Assembly: GCA_015231995.1 (NCBI GenBank)
Contig: JADGAO010000005.1
Span: 1-30,699, forward strand
Direction: 5' to 3'
DNA length: 30,699 bases
From: Nitrospinota bacterium
GTDB taxonomy: Bacteria; Nitrospinota_A; UBA7883; JACRLM01
Numbering within the stretch: position 1 is the stretch's first letter; every line of letters starts with the position of its first letter. A program made the position numbers and the translations under genes. A model generated the notes under the pieces. It was given only the letters and a program-made list of their open reading frames with translations, made no database searches and was not told the origin of the DNA. Positions 15,335 to 23,603 of this stretch are shown here, piece by piece.

Positions 15335-15364
15335 AACTGTAAACCATACGTTTACAGTTGTCAA
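15335..15364 (-). promoter_or_regulatory. higBA promoter with overlapping palindromic operator
   Basis: On the minus strand TTGACA (15359-15364), a 17-bp spacer and TACAGT (15336-15341) make a near-consensus sigma-70 promoter. A perfect inverted repeat, AACTGTAAAC-CATAC-GTTTACAGTT (15335-15359), covers the spacer and the -10 element. HigA binding there would block polymerase. Eight bases separate the -10 hexamer from the higB ATG. Confidence 0.8.
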
Positions 15365-15502
15365 TTTTAAGCCGCAACGTCATGTCCAAGTCTCCACAAA
15401 ATGGTTGGTCGCCAATCGAGCGCCACTCGCCAATAAATATCTACCAACTTTTTTCCCCCGAAAGCTTATAATTTAGTTTTCAAGAATATTTTCAAAAAAA
15501 AC

Positions 15503-16792
15503 ATGGGCACAAACAATCTTAACATCCTCGTCATCGGCGGGGGCGGCAGGGAACACGCGCTGGCGTGGAAAATAGCGCAAAGTCCGCTCGTTAATAAAAT
15601 CTTCATCGCGCCGGGGAACGCGGGGACGGAGAGCGTCGCCGTCAATGTCCCCATCGCCGCCGATGATGTCAACGGACTGCTTGCGTTCGCCAAACAAAAC
15701 AAAATCGCTTTGACCGTCGTCGGCCCGGAGGCTCCGCTTGCGAAGGGCGTTGTGGACACTTTCGAAGCCGCCGGGCTTCTCATCGCCGGGCCAAGCCAAA
15801 GGGCCGCGTTCATCGAAGGCTCCAAAGTCTTCATGAAAGAGATACTCACCAGGGCGAACATCCCCACTGCGCGATACGAGGTTCACACAAACAAAGACTC
15901 TGCGCTGTCTGCGCTGGCCCGGTTCGGTGAACGGGTGGTGATAAAGGCCGACGGGCTTGCGGCTGGCAAGGGTGTCATCGTGGCCGGGTCACGAGCGGAG
16001 GCGGTGGAGGCTATCGAGCGGATGCTGGTCGGGCGCGAGTTCGGCGAGGCTGGCGCGAAAATAATACTGGAAGAGACGCTCGACGGCGAAGAGGCTTCCA
16101 TCCTGGCCTTCTGCGACGGGCGTAACGTCATCATGATGCCGTCAAGCCAGGATCACAAACGTATCGGCGATAACGACACCGGCCCCAACACCGGCGGGAT
16201 GGGCGCATATTCGCCAGCCCCCGTCGTCACGCAGGAGATGGAACGCTGGGTCGAAAAAAACATAATGAAGACGACACTCGCCGTCATGTCCGCCGAAGGC
16301 AGGCCGTATAAAGGAATTCTCTACGCAGGGCTGATGGTGACTAAAGACGGCCCGAAAGTTTTGGAATTCAACGCGCGGTTCGGCGACCCGGAATGCCAGC
16401 CGCTGTTGATGAGGATGAAAAGCGACATCGTTCCCGTGTTGATGGGGATTGCGAAGGGCGACATCTCCGACGTCAACGTGGAGTGGAGCGAGGAGCCTGC
16501 TGTATGCGTCGTCATGGCGTCGAAGGGTTACCCCGGCGATTATGCGAAAGGTTCTGCTATAACCGGTCTTAGCCGGGCCGGGGCCATGAAAGATGTCGCC
16601 GTTTTCCACGCGGGGACTACGAAGTCTTCCGACGGACGGATCGTCACAAACGGCGGGCGCGTGCTTGGCGTCACTGCGAAGGGTGCGACGATAGCCGGGG
16701 CGATAGAGCTTGCGTACAAAGCTGTGTCGCATATACGTTTTGACGGGGCGTATCACAGGAACGATATTGGAGGCCGGGCGCTCGTGCGATGA
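15503..16792 (+). CDS. purD: phosphoribosylamine-glycine ligase
   Basis: A 429-residue GAR synthetase of purine biosynthesis, which joins glycine to 5-phosphoribosylamine with ATP. The length is standard. The N-terminal ILVIGGGGREHALAWK, the ATP-grasp KADGLAAGKGV, SQDHKRIGDNDTGPNTGGMGAYSPAP and EFNARFGDPECQ are all intact. No clear ribosome site precedes the ATG. Its stop overlaps the next start (ATGA, 16789-16792), so a peptide-transport operon follows it by translational coupling. Confidence 0.97.
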   Translation: MGTNNLNILVIGGGGREHALAWKIAQSPLVNKIFIAPGNAGTESVAVNVPIAADDVNGLLAFAKQNKIALTVVGPEAPLAKGVVDTFEAAGLLIAGPSQRAAFIEGSKVFMKEILTRANIPTARYEVHTNKDSALSALARFGERVVIKADGLAAGKGVIVAGSRAEAVEAIERMLVGREFGEAGAKIILEETLDGEEASILAFCDGRNVIMMPSSQDHKRIGDNDTGPNTGGMGAYSPAPVVTQEMERWVEKNIMKTTLAVMSAEGRPYKGILYAGLMVTKDGPKVLEFNARFGDPECQPLLMRMKSDIVPVLMGIAKGDISDVNVEWSEEPAVCVVMASKGYPGDYAKGSAITGLSRAGAMKDVAVFHAGTTKSSDGRIVTNGGRVLGVTAKGATIAGAIELAYKAVSHIRFDGAYHRNDIGGRALVR

Positions 16793-18312
16793 CGCGGGGA
16801 TGGTTTTGTTGGGATAACGCCGCCCTCTTCGCTTTCATCGCCTTCTTCTCTTTTTCCTGCTCCAAAACTCCCGCCGTTGAACAAGGCTCGCTGACAATGG
16901 CGCTGGAAGCCGGCCCTGCGATGATTGACCCATTAAAATCCACCGACGCTGTCGCGGCGAAAATCGAGGGGCTTGTCTTCAACGGCCTCGTCAAACGTAA
17001 CGACGATTTCACGATTTCCCCCGACCTCGCGGAACGATGGGAGTTCATCGCCGATCCGCTCCGCGCCGTGTTTCATCTGCGAAGTGGCGTTAAATTCCAC
17101 GACGGTTCCGCCTTCACCTCAAATGACGTTAAACGGGCTATGGATTTTATTTTGAACCCGGAAAACGCATCTCCCTTGCGAAGTTCATTCGCCGACGTGA
17201 AAAGCGTGGAGGTGTCCGACGATCATACCGTCATCTTCAACCTTAACCGCAAAACCGCGCCGTTTTTGAGCAGTCTCACTTTGGGTATCCCCAAACTTGG
17301 CGCGAGCAATCCTGTAGGCACGGGGCCTTTCCGCATCGTCGAAATCAAACGTGACGATAAAGTCATTCTTGAGCGCAACGCCGTATATTTCGACGGCGCG
17401 CCAAAGATGTCCCGGTTGATCATAAAAATAATACCCGATGAAACGGTGCGGACGTTGAGCCTGGAGAGCGGCGAGGTTCAGATAATCATGAACCCCATCA
17501 CGCCCGACCTGCTTCCACGATTCAGGGAGAACCAACGGCTAAAAGCCGTCACATCGCCCAGCGCCAACTATTCATATCTTGGATTCAACATGGAAGACCC
17601 GTTGGCCGGGAACATCGCCGTGCGTAAAGCCGTGGCGCACGCCATAGACCGCCAGAGCGTCATGAGCCACATTCTCAAGGGGCTTGCGGAGCCTGCCACC
17701 GGGCCGATATCGCCGAACTCCGGGTTTTACGAAGGCGCGGTGGAGCGATACGGATACGACCCGGAGAAAGCGAAAAAGATTTTGGACGAGGCAGGGTTCC
17801 CCGACCCCGACGGCTCCGGCCCGACCAAGCGCTTTACGTTACGGTACAGCACGTCGCAAAACGAACTTCGCAGACGAATCGCGGAGGTGTTCCAGTGGCA
17901 GTTGGAAAAAGTCGGGATCGGCTTGGACATACGCTCGTACGAATGGGGCGCGTTTTACGCCGACATAAAAAAAGGGAACTTCCAGATATTCTCGCTGACC
18001 TGGGTGGGCGTGGCCGACCCGGACATTTTGCGATACATGTTTCATTCCGAGTCCATGCCGCCGGACGGGGCGAACCGGGGACGATATAAAAACGCCGAGC
18101 TTGACCTCCTGCTGTCTGCAGGCGTGACGGCGGATGGGGAAGGGCGCAGACGGGTTTATTCCGAGGCGCAAAAAATAATCGCGCGTGACCTGCCGTATGT
18201 CTCACTATGGAGGCCGCTGAACGTGGCGGTGACGGATCGGCGTGTGCGGGAGTTCCACCTTTCGCCGGACGAGGGTATAAAATCGTTGAAAAACGTTTAC
18301 GTCGAAAACTAG
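16789..18312 (+). CDS. ABC transporter substrate-binding lipoprotein, family 5
   Basis: A 507-residue peptide/nickel-type solute-binding protein (SBP family 5). An N-terminal hydrophobic segment ends in FSFSC with C24, a loose lipobox, so it is probably anchored by lipid in the periplasm. Family blocks are clear: an early LKSTDAVAAKIEGLVFNGL, VFHLRSGVKFHDGSAFTSNDVKRAMDF, NYSYLGFNMEDPLAGNIAVRKAVAHAIDR and a late FSLTWVGVADPD. The ligand is probably an oligopeptide but cannot be told from sequence. It overlaps purD by four bases and abuts the first permease. Confidence 0.9.
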   Translation: MTRGWFCWDNAALFAFIAFFSFSCSKTPAVEQGSLTMALEAGPAMIDPLKSTDAVAAKIEGLVFNGLVKRNDDFTISPDLAERWEFIADPLRAVFHLRSGVKFHDGSAFTSNDVKRAMDFILNPENASPLRSSFADVKSVEVSDDHTVIFNLNRKTAPFLSSLTLGIPKLGASNPVGTGPFRIVEIKRDDKVILERNAVYFDGAPKMSRLIIKIIPDETVRTLSLESGEVQIIMNPITPDLLPRFRENQRLKAVTSPSANYSYLGFNMEDPLAGNIAVRKAVAHAIDRQSVMSHILKGLAEPATGPISPNSGFYEGAVERYGYDPEKAKKILDEAGFPDPDGSGPTKRFTLRYSTSQNELRRRIAEVFQWQLEKVGIGLDIRSYEWGAFYADIKKGNFQIFSLTWVGVADPDILRYMFHSESMPPDGANRGRYKNAELDLLLSAGVTADGEGRRRVYSEAQKIIARDLPYVSLWRPLNVAVTDRRVREFHLSPDEGIKSLKNVYVEN

Positions 18313-19233
18313 ATGCGAGCATTTGTCATCCGCAGGATTATGACATCCATTCCGTCGGTATTGGGTGTGGTGACGCTAGTTTTTTTCATGATCCATCTTG
18401 CGCCCGGCGATCCTGTGGAGATCATGCTGGGGGAGAACGCCGCCCCCGCCGACAGAGCCGCATTAACGAAGCAACTCAAACTCGACAGGCCGATCTTCGA
18501 GCAGTATCTATCGTTCCTGCGCGGCGTGGCCACGCTTGATCTGGGCGAATCCATCCACACAAAAAAAAGCGTGGCCGGTTCCATCGCCGAACGCTATGGG
18601 GCAACGCTCAAACTTGCGCTGGCCTCGATGTTGTTTGCAGTAACGCTGGCGATCCCGTTGGGAGCGCTAGCCGCCGTGAAAAAAGACACTCGATACGATA
18701 GAGGCGCGATGATGGCCTCGCTTGTAGGCGTATCCATGCCGAGCTTCTGGCTGGGGCCGATGTTGATTCTGGCGTTCGCCGTGGAACTAAAATGGTTGCC
18801 GGTGGCTGGGGCGGATGATTGGTCGAGCATCATTCTGCCCGCTGTGACGCTGGGATCGGCGATGTCTGCAATTCTTGCGAGGCTCACCCGTTCGACCATG
18901 ATAGAAACGCTCGGCGAGGAGTATATAATAACGGCGCGGGCAAAAGGTTTGTCCGGGTTTGCCGTGATATTCAAACATGCGCTCGGCAACGCGCTTCTGC
19001 CTGTAGTGACGATAGCGGGCCTTCAGCTTGGCGCCCTGCTTGGGGGCGCGATAATCACCGAAACGATATTCGCGTGGCCTGGGCTTGGGCGGCTGACTAT
19101 ACAGGCGATAAACGCTCGCGATTACCCGCTCACGCAAGGATGCGTTCTCACAATCGCTCTCTCATATGTCGCCGTCAACCTGCTTACCGACATACTGTAC
19201 GCGCTCATAGACCCCCGCGTGAGGCTCAAATGA
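18313..19233 (+). CDS. ABC transporter permease, DppB/OppB type
   Basis: A 306-residue inner-membrane permease with the typical DppB start (IRRIMTSIPSVLGVVTLVFFMIHLAPGDP) and about six helices. The EAA loop that contacts the ATPase is present near residues 200-225 (EEYIITARAKGLSGFAVIFKHALGNAL). It starts directly after the binding-protein stop. Its own stop overlaps the next permease (ATGA). Confidence 0.93.
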   Translation: MRAFVIRRIMTSIPSVLGVVTLVFFMIHLAPGDPVEIMLGENAAPADRAALTKQLKLDRPIFEQYLSFLRGVATLDLGESIHTKKSVAGSIAERYGATLKLALASMLFAVTLAIPLGALAAVKKDTRYDRGAMMASLVGVSMPSFWLGPMLILAFAVELKWLPVAGADDWSSIILPAVTLGSAMSAILARLTRSTMIETLGEEYIITARAKGLSGFAVIFKHALGNALLPVVTIAGLQLGALLGGAIITETIFAWPGLGRLTIQAINARDYPLTQGCVLTIALSYVAVNLLTDILYALIDPRVRLK

Positions 19234-20054
19234 AAAGCCTGCCGTTGAACCTCAAGATCGGCTTTGCGGTGACGCTGGCGTTCGTCCTCATTGCGTTGTT
19301 TGCGCCCTGGATAGCGCCGATGTCTCCGTTGGAGCAGGACCTTTACGGGGGGCTTGCCGGGCCGGGATCGGACCACCTGCTAGGGCAGGACAGGCTCGGC
19401 AGGGACATGTTGAGCAGGATAGCTTACGGCGCCCGGATATCGCTTTTCGTCGGGCTTGTCGTGACGGTCGTTTCCGTGACGGTGGGGTCGCTCATCGGCG
19501 CGACAGCGGGATACGCCGGCGGGCGGGTGGACGATTTCGTGATGCGGGTGTGCGACGTTTTTCTGGCTTTTCCCGGCATTCTTCTAGCCATCGCGATTAT
19601 GGCGGTTACAGGCCCCAGCATTTCCAACGTCATGCTGGCGTTGTGCCTGATGGGGTGGACGAGCTATGCGCGGCTTGCGCGGGGCCAGACGCTGTCGCTC
19701 AAGGAGCGCGAGTTCATCAAAGCCGCCATCGCTATGGGGGCCAGCCATCCACGGATCGTCTTCCGGCACATCCTGCCCAACATCGCCGCCCCGCTGACTG
19801 TGGAAGCGACATTCGGCGTGGCGTCGGCCATCGTTGCGGAGGCGGGATTGAGCTTCCTGGGATTGGGCGCGCAACCGCCATATCCGAGCCTCGGCTCGAT
19901 GCTGGCGGAAGGGAGGCAGTTCATACTCGTGGCCCCGCACCTGATAATGTTTCCGGGAGCCGTAATAATGCTGGTGGTGATGGGAGTCAACTTTTTTGGC
20001 GACGGGATACGCGACTGGCTCGACCCGAAGAGGCATGCCAGGGGCGATTCGTGA
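19230..20054 (+). CDS. ABC transporter permease, DppC/OppC type
   Basis: A 274-residue permease pairing with the preceding one. The frame is open far upstream, but the ATG at 19230 overlaps the DppB stop and gives the standard DppC N-terminus with its first helix (VTLAFVLIALFAPWIAPMSP). HLLGQDRLGRDMLSRIAYGARISL and the EAA loop (KEREFIKAAIAMGASHPRIVFRHILPNIAAPL) are diagnostic. No DppD or DppF ATPase gene follows; the next 230 bp are repeat and then opposite-strand genes. Confidence 0.93.
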   Translation: MKSLPLNLKIGFAVTLAFVLIALFAPWIAPMSPLEQDLYGGLAGPGSDHLLGQDRLGRDMLSRIAYGARISLFVGLVVTVVSVTVGSLIGATAGYAGGRVDDFVMRVCDVFLAFPGILLAIAIMAVTGPSISNVMLALCLMGWTSYARLARGQTLSLKEREFIKAAIAMGASHPRIVFRHILPNIAAPLTVEATFGVASAIVAEAGLSFLGLGAQPPYPSLGSMLAEGRQFILVAPHLIMFPGAVIMLVVMGVNFFGDGIRDWLDPKRHARGDS

Positions 20055-20094
20055 ATAGCCCCTACCGGAGGACGGCGGGGTGAAGAAAATCCCT

Positions 20095-20203
20095 TTGTCC
20101 CCCTTAGCAAGGGGGACCGCAACGAAGTTGCGAGGGGGTTTAATTAAACCCCTCCGGCGCGATTACGCGCCACCTCCCCTTGCTAAGGGGAGGGAAATGA
20201 TGT
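20095..20203. repeat. nested palindromic repeat
   Basis: A ~110-bp element: outer arms CCCCCTTAGCAAGGGGG (about 20099-20115) and CCTCCCCTTGCTAAGGGGAGG (about 20181-20201) are inverted copies. Two smaller hairpins (CGCAAC/GTTGCG and GGCGCG/CGCGCC) lie inside, and a perfect palindrome GGGGTTTAATTAAACCCC (20135-20152) sits at the centre. It can form a cruciform and probably blocks read-through from the permease gene. The CCTTAGCAAGG core also occurs near 8480. Confidence 0.75.
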
Positions 20204-20287
20204 CGCCTTCACTTCACCCTGCGACTGTACAAGAACACCCACGCCGAGCATTTGGAAGACAGCCCTTTCCAGCGACGGCAGACGTCA

Positions 20288-20878
20288 TTACGCGGTTTTT
20301 TCCCGTTGTGTCTGCGAAGGGTCGAGCCGCCACGCCACATAACCCATGCCCCATCCGAAGGCCGACCCCACCACGACATCCGCAGGGAAATGCGACCCGA
20401 CATAAACCCGCGAAACCGCCACCATCATGGCGCAGGCGAAAAGGACAACGCCGAACCTGCGGTAATAGAGAAAGAGAAACGTCGCCGCCGTGAACGCCGC
20501 CTGCGAATGGCCGGATGGGAAAGACCGCGCCGTCAGCGTCTCGTATGGAGCGTGTATGACGACTTTGCCCGCCGCTATCTCGTGTTTGAAGCGCTCCAGC
20601 GGACGCCCTCGCCCGACAACGTCTTTTGAAAGGTTCAGGAACAGCCCGGCCACGCCCATCGTCAGAAGAAAGATGGCAGAGCGTCTGCGGAACCGCGTCC
20701 TGTCGGAAAAATAGATGAACGCAAGCCCGCACAGTATCCAGCCGGGCGCGTCTCCCACCACGCTGAAAAAGGTCATGACGATATCGAGCGCCGGATTGGA
20801 CAATCCGTTGTTTATCAGCAAAAACAGACCCTCGTCCGCGCCGGACGCCAGCGATGTCAGCGTTTCCACGCTTTCCAT
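20288..20878 (-). CDS. PAP2-family phosphatase
   Basis: A 196-residue integral membrane phosphatase with the three PAP2 motifs in order: KDVVGRGRP (about 85-93), RSFPSGHSQAAF (about 117-128) and SRVYVGSHFPADVVVG (about 155-170), carrying the catalytic His residues. Five or six helices surround them. Family members remove phosphate from lipids such as undecaprenyl pyrophosphate or lipid A. Its 5' end overlaps the 3' end of the LptF/G gene by 22 bp, which suggests joint expression and an envelope role. Confidence 0.88.
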   Translation of the reverse strand: MESVETLTSLASGADEGLFLLINNGLSNPALDIVMTFFSVVGDAPGWILCGLAFIYFSDRTRFRRRSAIFLLTMGVAGLFLNLSKDVVGRGRPLERFKHEIAAGKVVIHAPYETLTARSFPSGHSQAAFTAATFLFLYYRRFGVVLFACAMMVAVSRVYVGSHFPADVVVGSAFGWGMGYVAWRLDPSQTQREKTA

Positions 20879-22008
20879 TCCGATAATTTATTCGATATCG
20901 CGCGAACGAATCGAGGCGGTTCGGCGTCCATGGAGACCATGTATATAAGGTACAACCCGACCGCTCCCATTATGATGTCCGGCGCCCAAATCGCCAACAC
21001 GGGCGGCAGTTTGCCTTCCGATCCAAGTCCCTGCCCGATCATCCAGAGAAGGTAGTTGATCACAATCATGACCACGCCGAGGCCGAACCCTCCCGCAGAG
21101 CCGCGTTTGTGGGTGAGCAGGCCCAGCGTCGCGCCCAGAATCCCCAACACCAGGCATCCAGCCGGGGCGGAGAAAGCTTTATGCAGAGCCACCTTTTCGG
21201 CGCTGGCGGGCTGTCCTTGACGAGCAAGATCGGCGATCCTCACGCGCAACTCCGGCAACGACAGTTGCGGTATCTCCTTGTTGACCGGGCGCGTGTATTC
21301 GTCCCCGGCGGAGACTTTGAGCGTGTACGAGTCGTAACCCATGACCCTGTAGGAGCCTTCAGCCGCCATCGTGTGGACGACCCCGTCCTCCAGCTCCATT
21401 ACCACCGTTCCGCCGTTATCCGCCGTGTGTATGCTCCCTTTGCGCGCCTCGATGATCCTTGGCCGTTGCAGGTCGCGCTGGTCGGATATGAACACCCCCT
21501 CCAGGACGCCGTCTTTGTTGGCGTTCACATGGATCAACAGGTTTTTGAAACTTTCGTTGAATCTGCGTTCCTTGATCCCCGCGCTCAGGTTCGATTTCAA
21601 TATGTCCGCGACGGCCATCTGGAAATTCATGTTCCATTCGTGAGCCACGTTGACGGAAAGATGGACGGTCGCAAGCAAAGCCAGCGTAGAAAGGGCGACG
21701 GCGGGCGCGATTATCCTGACGATCGAGAGGCCGCCGGTTTTCATGGCGGTTATCTCGTTATCTGCGGCCATGCGCGAGAAGGTGAGCAGGGCCGACATCA
21801 GCGTGGCCAGGGGCGTGGCCAGGACAAGAAAAGAGGGGCTTAAATAAAGCAAAATCAGGCCGATGGATTTGAACGAGGCGTCCTTGGTCAAAAGAAGTCC
21901 GGAGAGAAAGTTGACCTTCTCCAGGAGAAGCACGGATAGCAGGACAATCAAGGAAATGAAAAAAACCTTGGCCTGTTCCCAGAATATGTAACGGTCTAGC
22001 GTGAGCAT
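20857..22008 (-). CDS. LptF/LptG-family LPS transport permease
   Basis: A 383-residue YjgP/YjgQ permease. Three N-terminal helices (DRYIFWEQAKVFFISLIVLLSVLLL; LILLYLSPSFLVLATPLATLMSALLTF) are followed by the family block RMAADNEITAMKTGGLS. A periplasmic jellyroll (about 130-265) and three C-terminal helices complete it. With LptB and LptC the family lifts LPS from the inner membrane. Only one such gene is visible, and it is not clear whether it is LptF or LptG. I chose the ATG at 22008 (MLTLDRYIF) by family fit; one seven codons upstream is possible. No ribosome site is clear for either. Confidence 0.87.
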   Translation of the reverse strand: MLTLDRYIFWEQAKVFFISLIVLLSVLLLEKVNFLSGLLLTKDASFKSIGLILLYLSPSFLVLATPLATLMSALLTFSRMAADNEITAMKTGGLSIVRIIAPAVALSTLALLATVHLSVNVAHEWNMNFQMAVADILKSNLSAGIKERRFNESFKNLLIHVNANKDGVLEGVFISDQRDLQRPRIIEARKGSIHTADNGGTVVMELEDGVVHTMAAEGSYRVMGYDSYTLKVSAGDEYTRPVNKEIPQLSLPELRVRIADLARQGQPASAEKVALHKAFSAPAGCLVLGILGATLGLLTHKRGSAGGFGLGVVMIVINYLLWMIGQGLGSEGKLPPVLAIWAPDIIMGAVGLYLIYMVSMDAEPPRFVRAISNKLSEWKAWKR

Positions 22009-22104
22009 GGCGGAAATGATAACATACAAACGTGTGGTTACTATGCATGCAAACCGTTCAAATTTGCTATTAACAAACGCATTTTAAATCAACTTGCGAA
22101 AAAA

Positions 22105-23565
22105 ATGAGCCTAACCAACGATAGCGAATCGGAGAAGAGCGCCCTCGTCATAGACGATAACTCCATATCCAGGATGATTATGGAGGATGAGCTGGAGGGG
22201 GCCGGGCTTCATGTGTACGTGGCCTCCTCATCGCAGGACGGAATAAACCTTGCGGTCGAGAAAATCCCGAACCTCATAATCCTCGACCCTTCCGTCAGCG
22301 GTTTCGACGGGCTGAGGGTTATCAGCGAGCTGAAGGCCTCCGAGCGTACCAGGGATATCCCGATGGTGGCCGTGATGAGCGCGGACTCCCGCGCGCCCCA
22401 ACACAACGGGTTGAAGGATTTCGCCATCCGTATTTTTCACAAACCCTTCCCCAACGGCAAGTTGAGCCTGTTCGTCACCAGTTATCTCAATTCGGAGGCG
22501 GGCCGCAAGTCCAGCAGGATACTGCTCGTTGACGACTCTTCCACCATACGCGCCGTCACAAAATACCTGCTCGAGAAGCAGGGGCACACAGTGGTCGTGG
22601 CCGAAGACGGCGTGAAAGGCTGGGAGACCCTCAACAGAATCTCCAGCGAGATAGACATGGTCATCACCGACATCAACATGCCCCACATGGACGGGCGCCA
22701 GCTGGTGGGGCTTATACGCGAGGAAAAGAAGTTCAGGCTCATCCCTGTGGTCGTTTCCACGACGATATCGGAGAAAGAGAGCATAAAGCTTCTTCTCAAT
22801 ATGGGGGCCGACGACTACATAATCAAGCCGTTCTCCAGCGAGGAGTTCATCGCCAGGATACAGAGCCATCTTCGGGTGAAGACGCTTTACGGGGAGCTGG
22901 TCACCGTCAACCAGCGGCTCGCCAAACTCAGCGAGACGCTGGAGTTGCGGGTGGCCGAGCGCACCGACGAGCTTTATCAGAGCAACCTGGACGCCATATA
23001 CAGCCTTGCCACGGCGGCGGATTCCAAAGACGAGATAACCGGCAACCACGTCTATCGCATCCAGAGTTTTTCCGAAGCCCTGGCGTTAAAGATGGGGTTG
23101 GGCGATAAGCTGGCCGTGGAGATAGGTTATTCGTCCATAATGCACGACGTGGGCAAGTTATCCATTCCCGACGAAATATTGAAAAAGCCCGGCAAGCTGA
23201 CGGCCGAGGAGTTTGCGATCATGAAAACCCACACGACCCACGCGGAACGCATCCTTCCCAAAAAGGACTTTTACGCCATGGCGCGGACAGTGGCCAGGAG
23301 CCACCACGAGAAATGGGACGGTTCCGGTTACCCGGACGGATTGAAGGGGGAGAACATCCCCCTGCCAGCCCGGATAGTCGCCGTTGCAGACGCTTTCGAC
23401 GCGATGATAAGCAAACGCCAATACAAAGAAGCGTGGCCGATGTCCCAGGCCATGGATGAAATCGTCAAAAGCGGCGGGCGGCATTTCGACCCGGAGATCG
23501 CCGATAGATGGGTCGCGCTGTACAAGGAAGGCAAACTCGACGATATACTCAAGCTTCTGGGTTAG
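22105..23565 (+). CDS. two-receiver response regulator with HD-GYP output
   Basis: A 486-residue protein: receiver 1 (about 12-125), receiver 2 (about 135-255), a short coiled coil (about 260-290) and an HD-GYP domain (about 292-486). Both receivers keep the acidic pair, the phospho-Asp (LIILDPSVSGFDG; VITDINMPHMDG), the Ser/Thr and the Lys (FHKPF; IIKPF), so both should be phosphorylated. The HD-GYP has HDVGKLSIPDEIL and HHEKWDGSGYPDGLKGENIPL, the fully canonical set. It should hydrolyse c-di-GMP under control of a histidine kinase, which is not encoded nearby. It lies 38 bp before the GAF-HD-GYP gene. Confidence 0.94.
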   Translation: MSLTNDSESEKSALVIDDNSISRMIMEDELEGAGLHVYVASSSQDGINLAVEKIPNLIILDPSVSGFDGLRVISELKASERTRDIPMVAVMSADSRAPQHNGLKDFAIRIFHKPFPNGKLSLFVTSYLNSEAGRKSSRILLVDDSSTIRAVTKYLLEKQGHTVVVAEDGVKGWETLNRISSEIDMVITDINMPHMDGRQLVGLIREEKKFRLIPVVVSTTISEKESIKLLLNMGADDYIIKPFSSEEFIARIQSHLRVKTLYGELVTVNQRLAKLSETLELRVAERTDELYQSNLDAIYSLATAADSKDEITGNHVYRIQSFSEALALKMGLGDKLAVEIGYSSIMHDVGKLSIPDEILKKPGKLTAEEFAIMKTHTTHAERILPKKDFYAMARTVARSHHEKWDGSGYPDGLKGENIPLPARIVAVADAFDAMISKRQYKEAWPMSQAMDEIVKSGGRHFDPEIADRWVALYKEGKLDDILKLLG

Positions 23566-23603
23566 CGGACGCCACACTTCCAAAAAAGAATTGGATCAGG
23601 CCG

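Noticed and set aside
11553..15364. GTTTACAG shared by the IS ends and the higBA operator
   Set aside because: The 8-base match is most likely chance; the rest of the IS end and the operator do not match, and the operator palindrome is complete on its own.
18819..20054. A 411-codon frame containing the DppC permease
   Set aside because: The first ~137 codons lie in another frame of the DppB gene and resemble nothing; the real start is the ATG at 19230 that overlaps the DppB stop.
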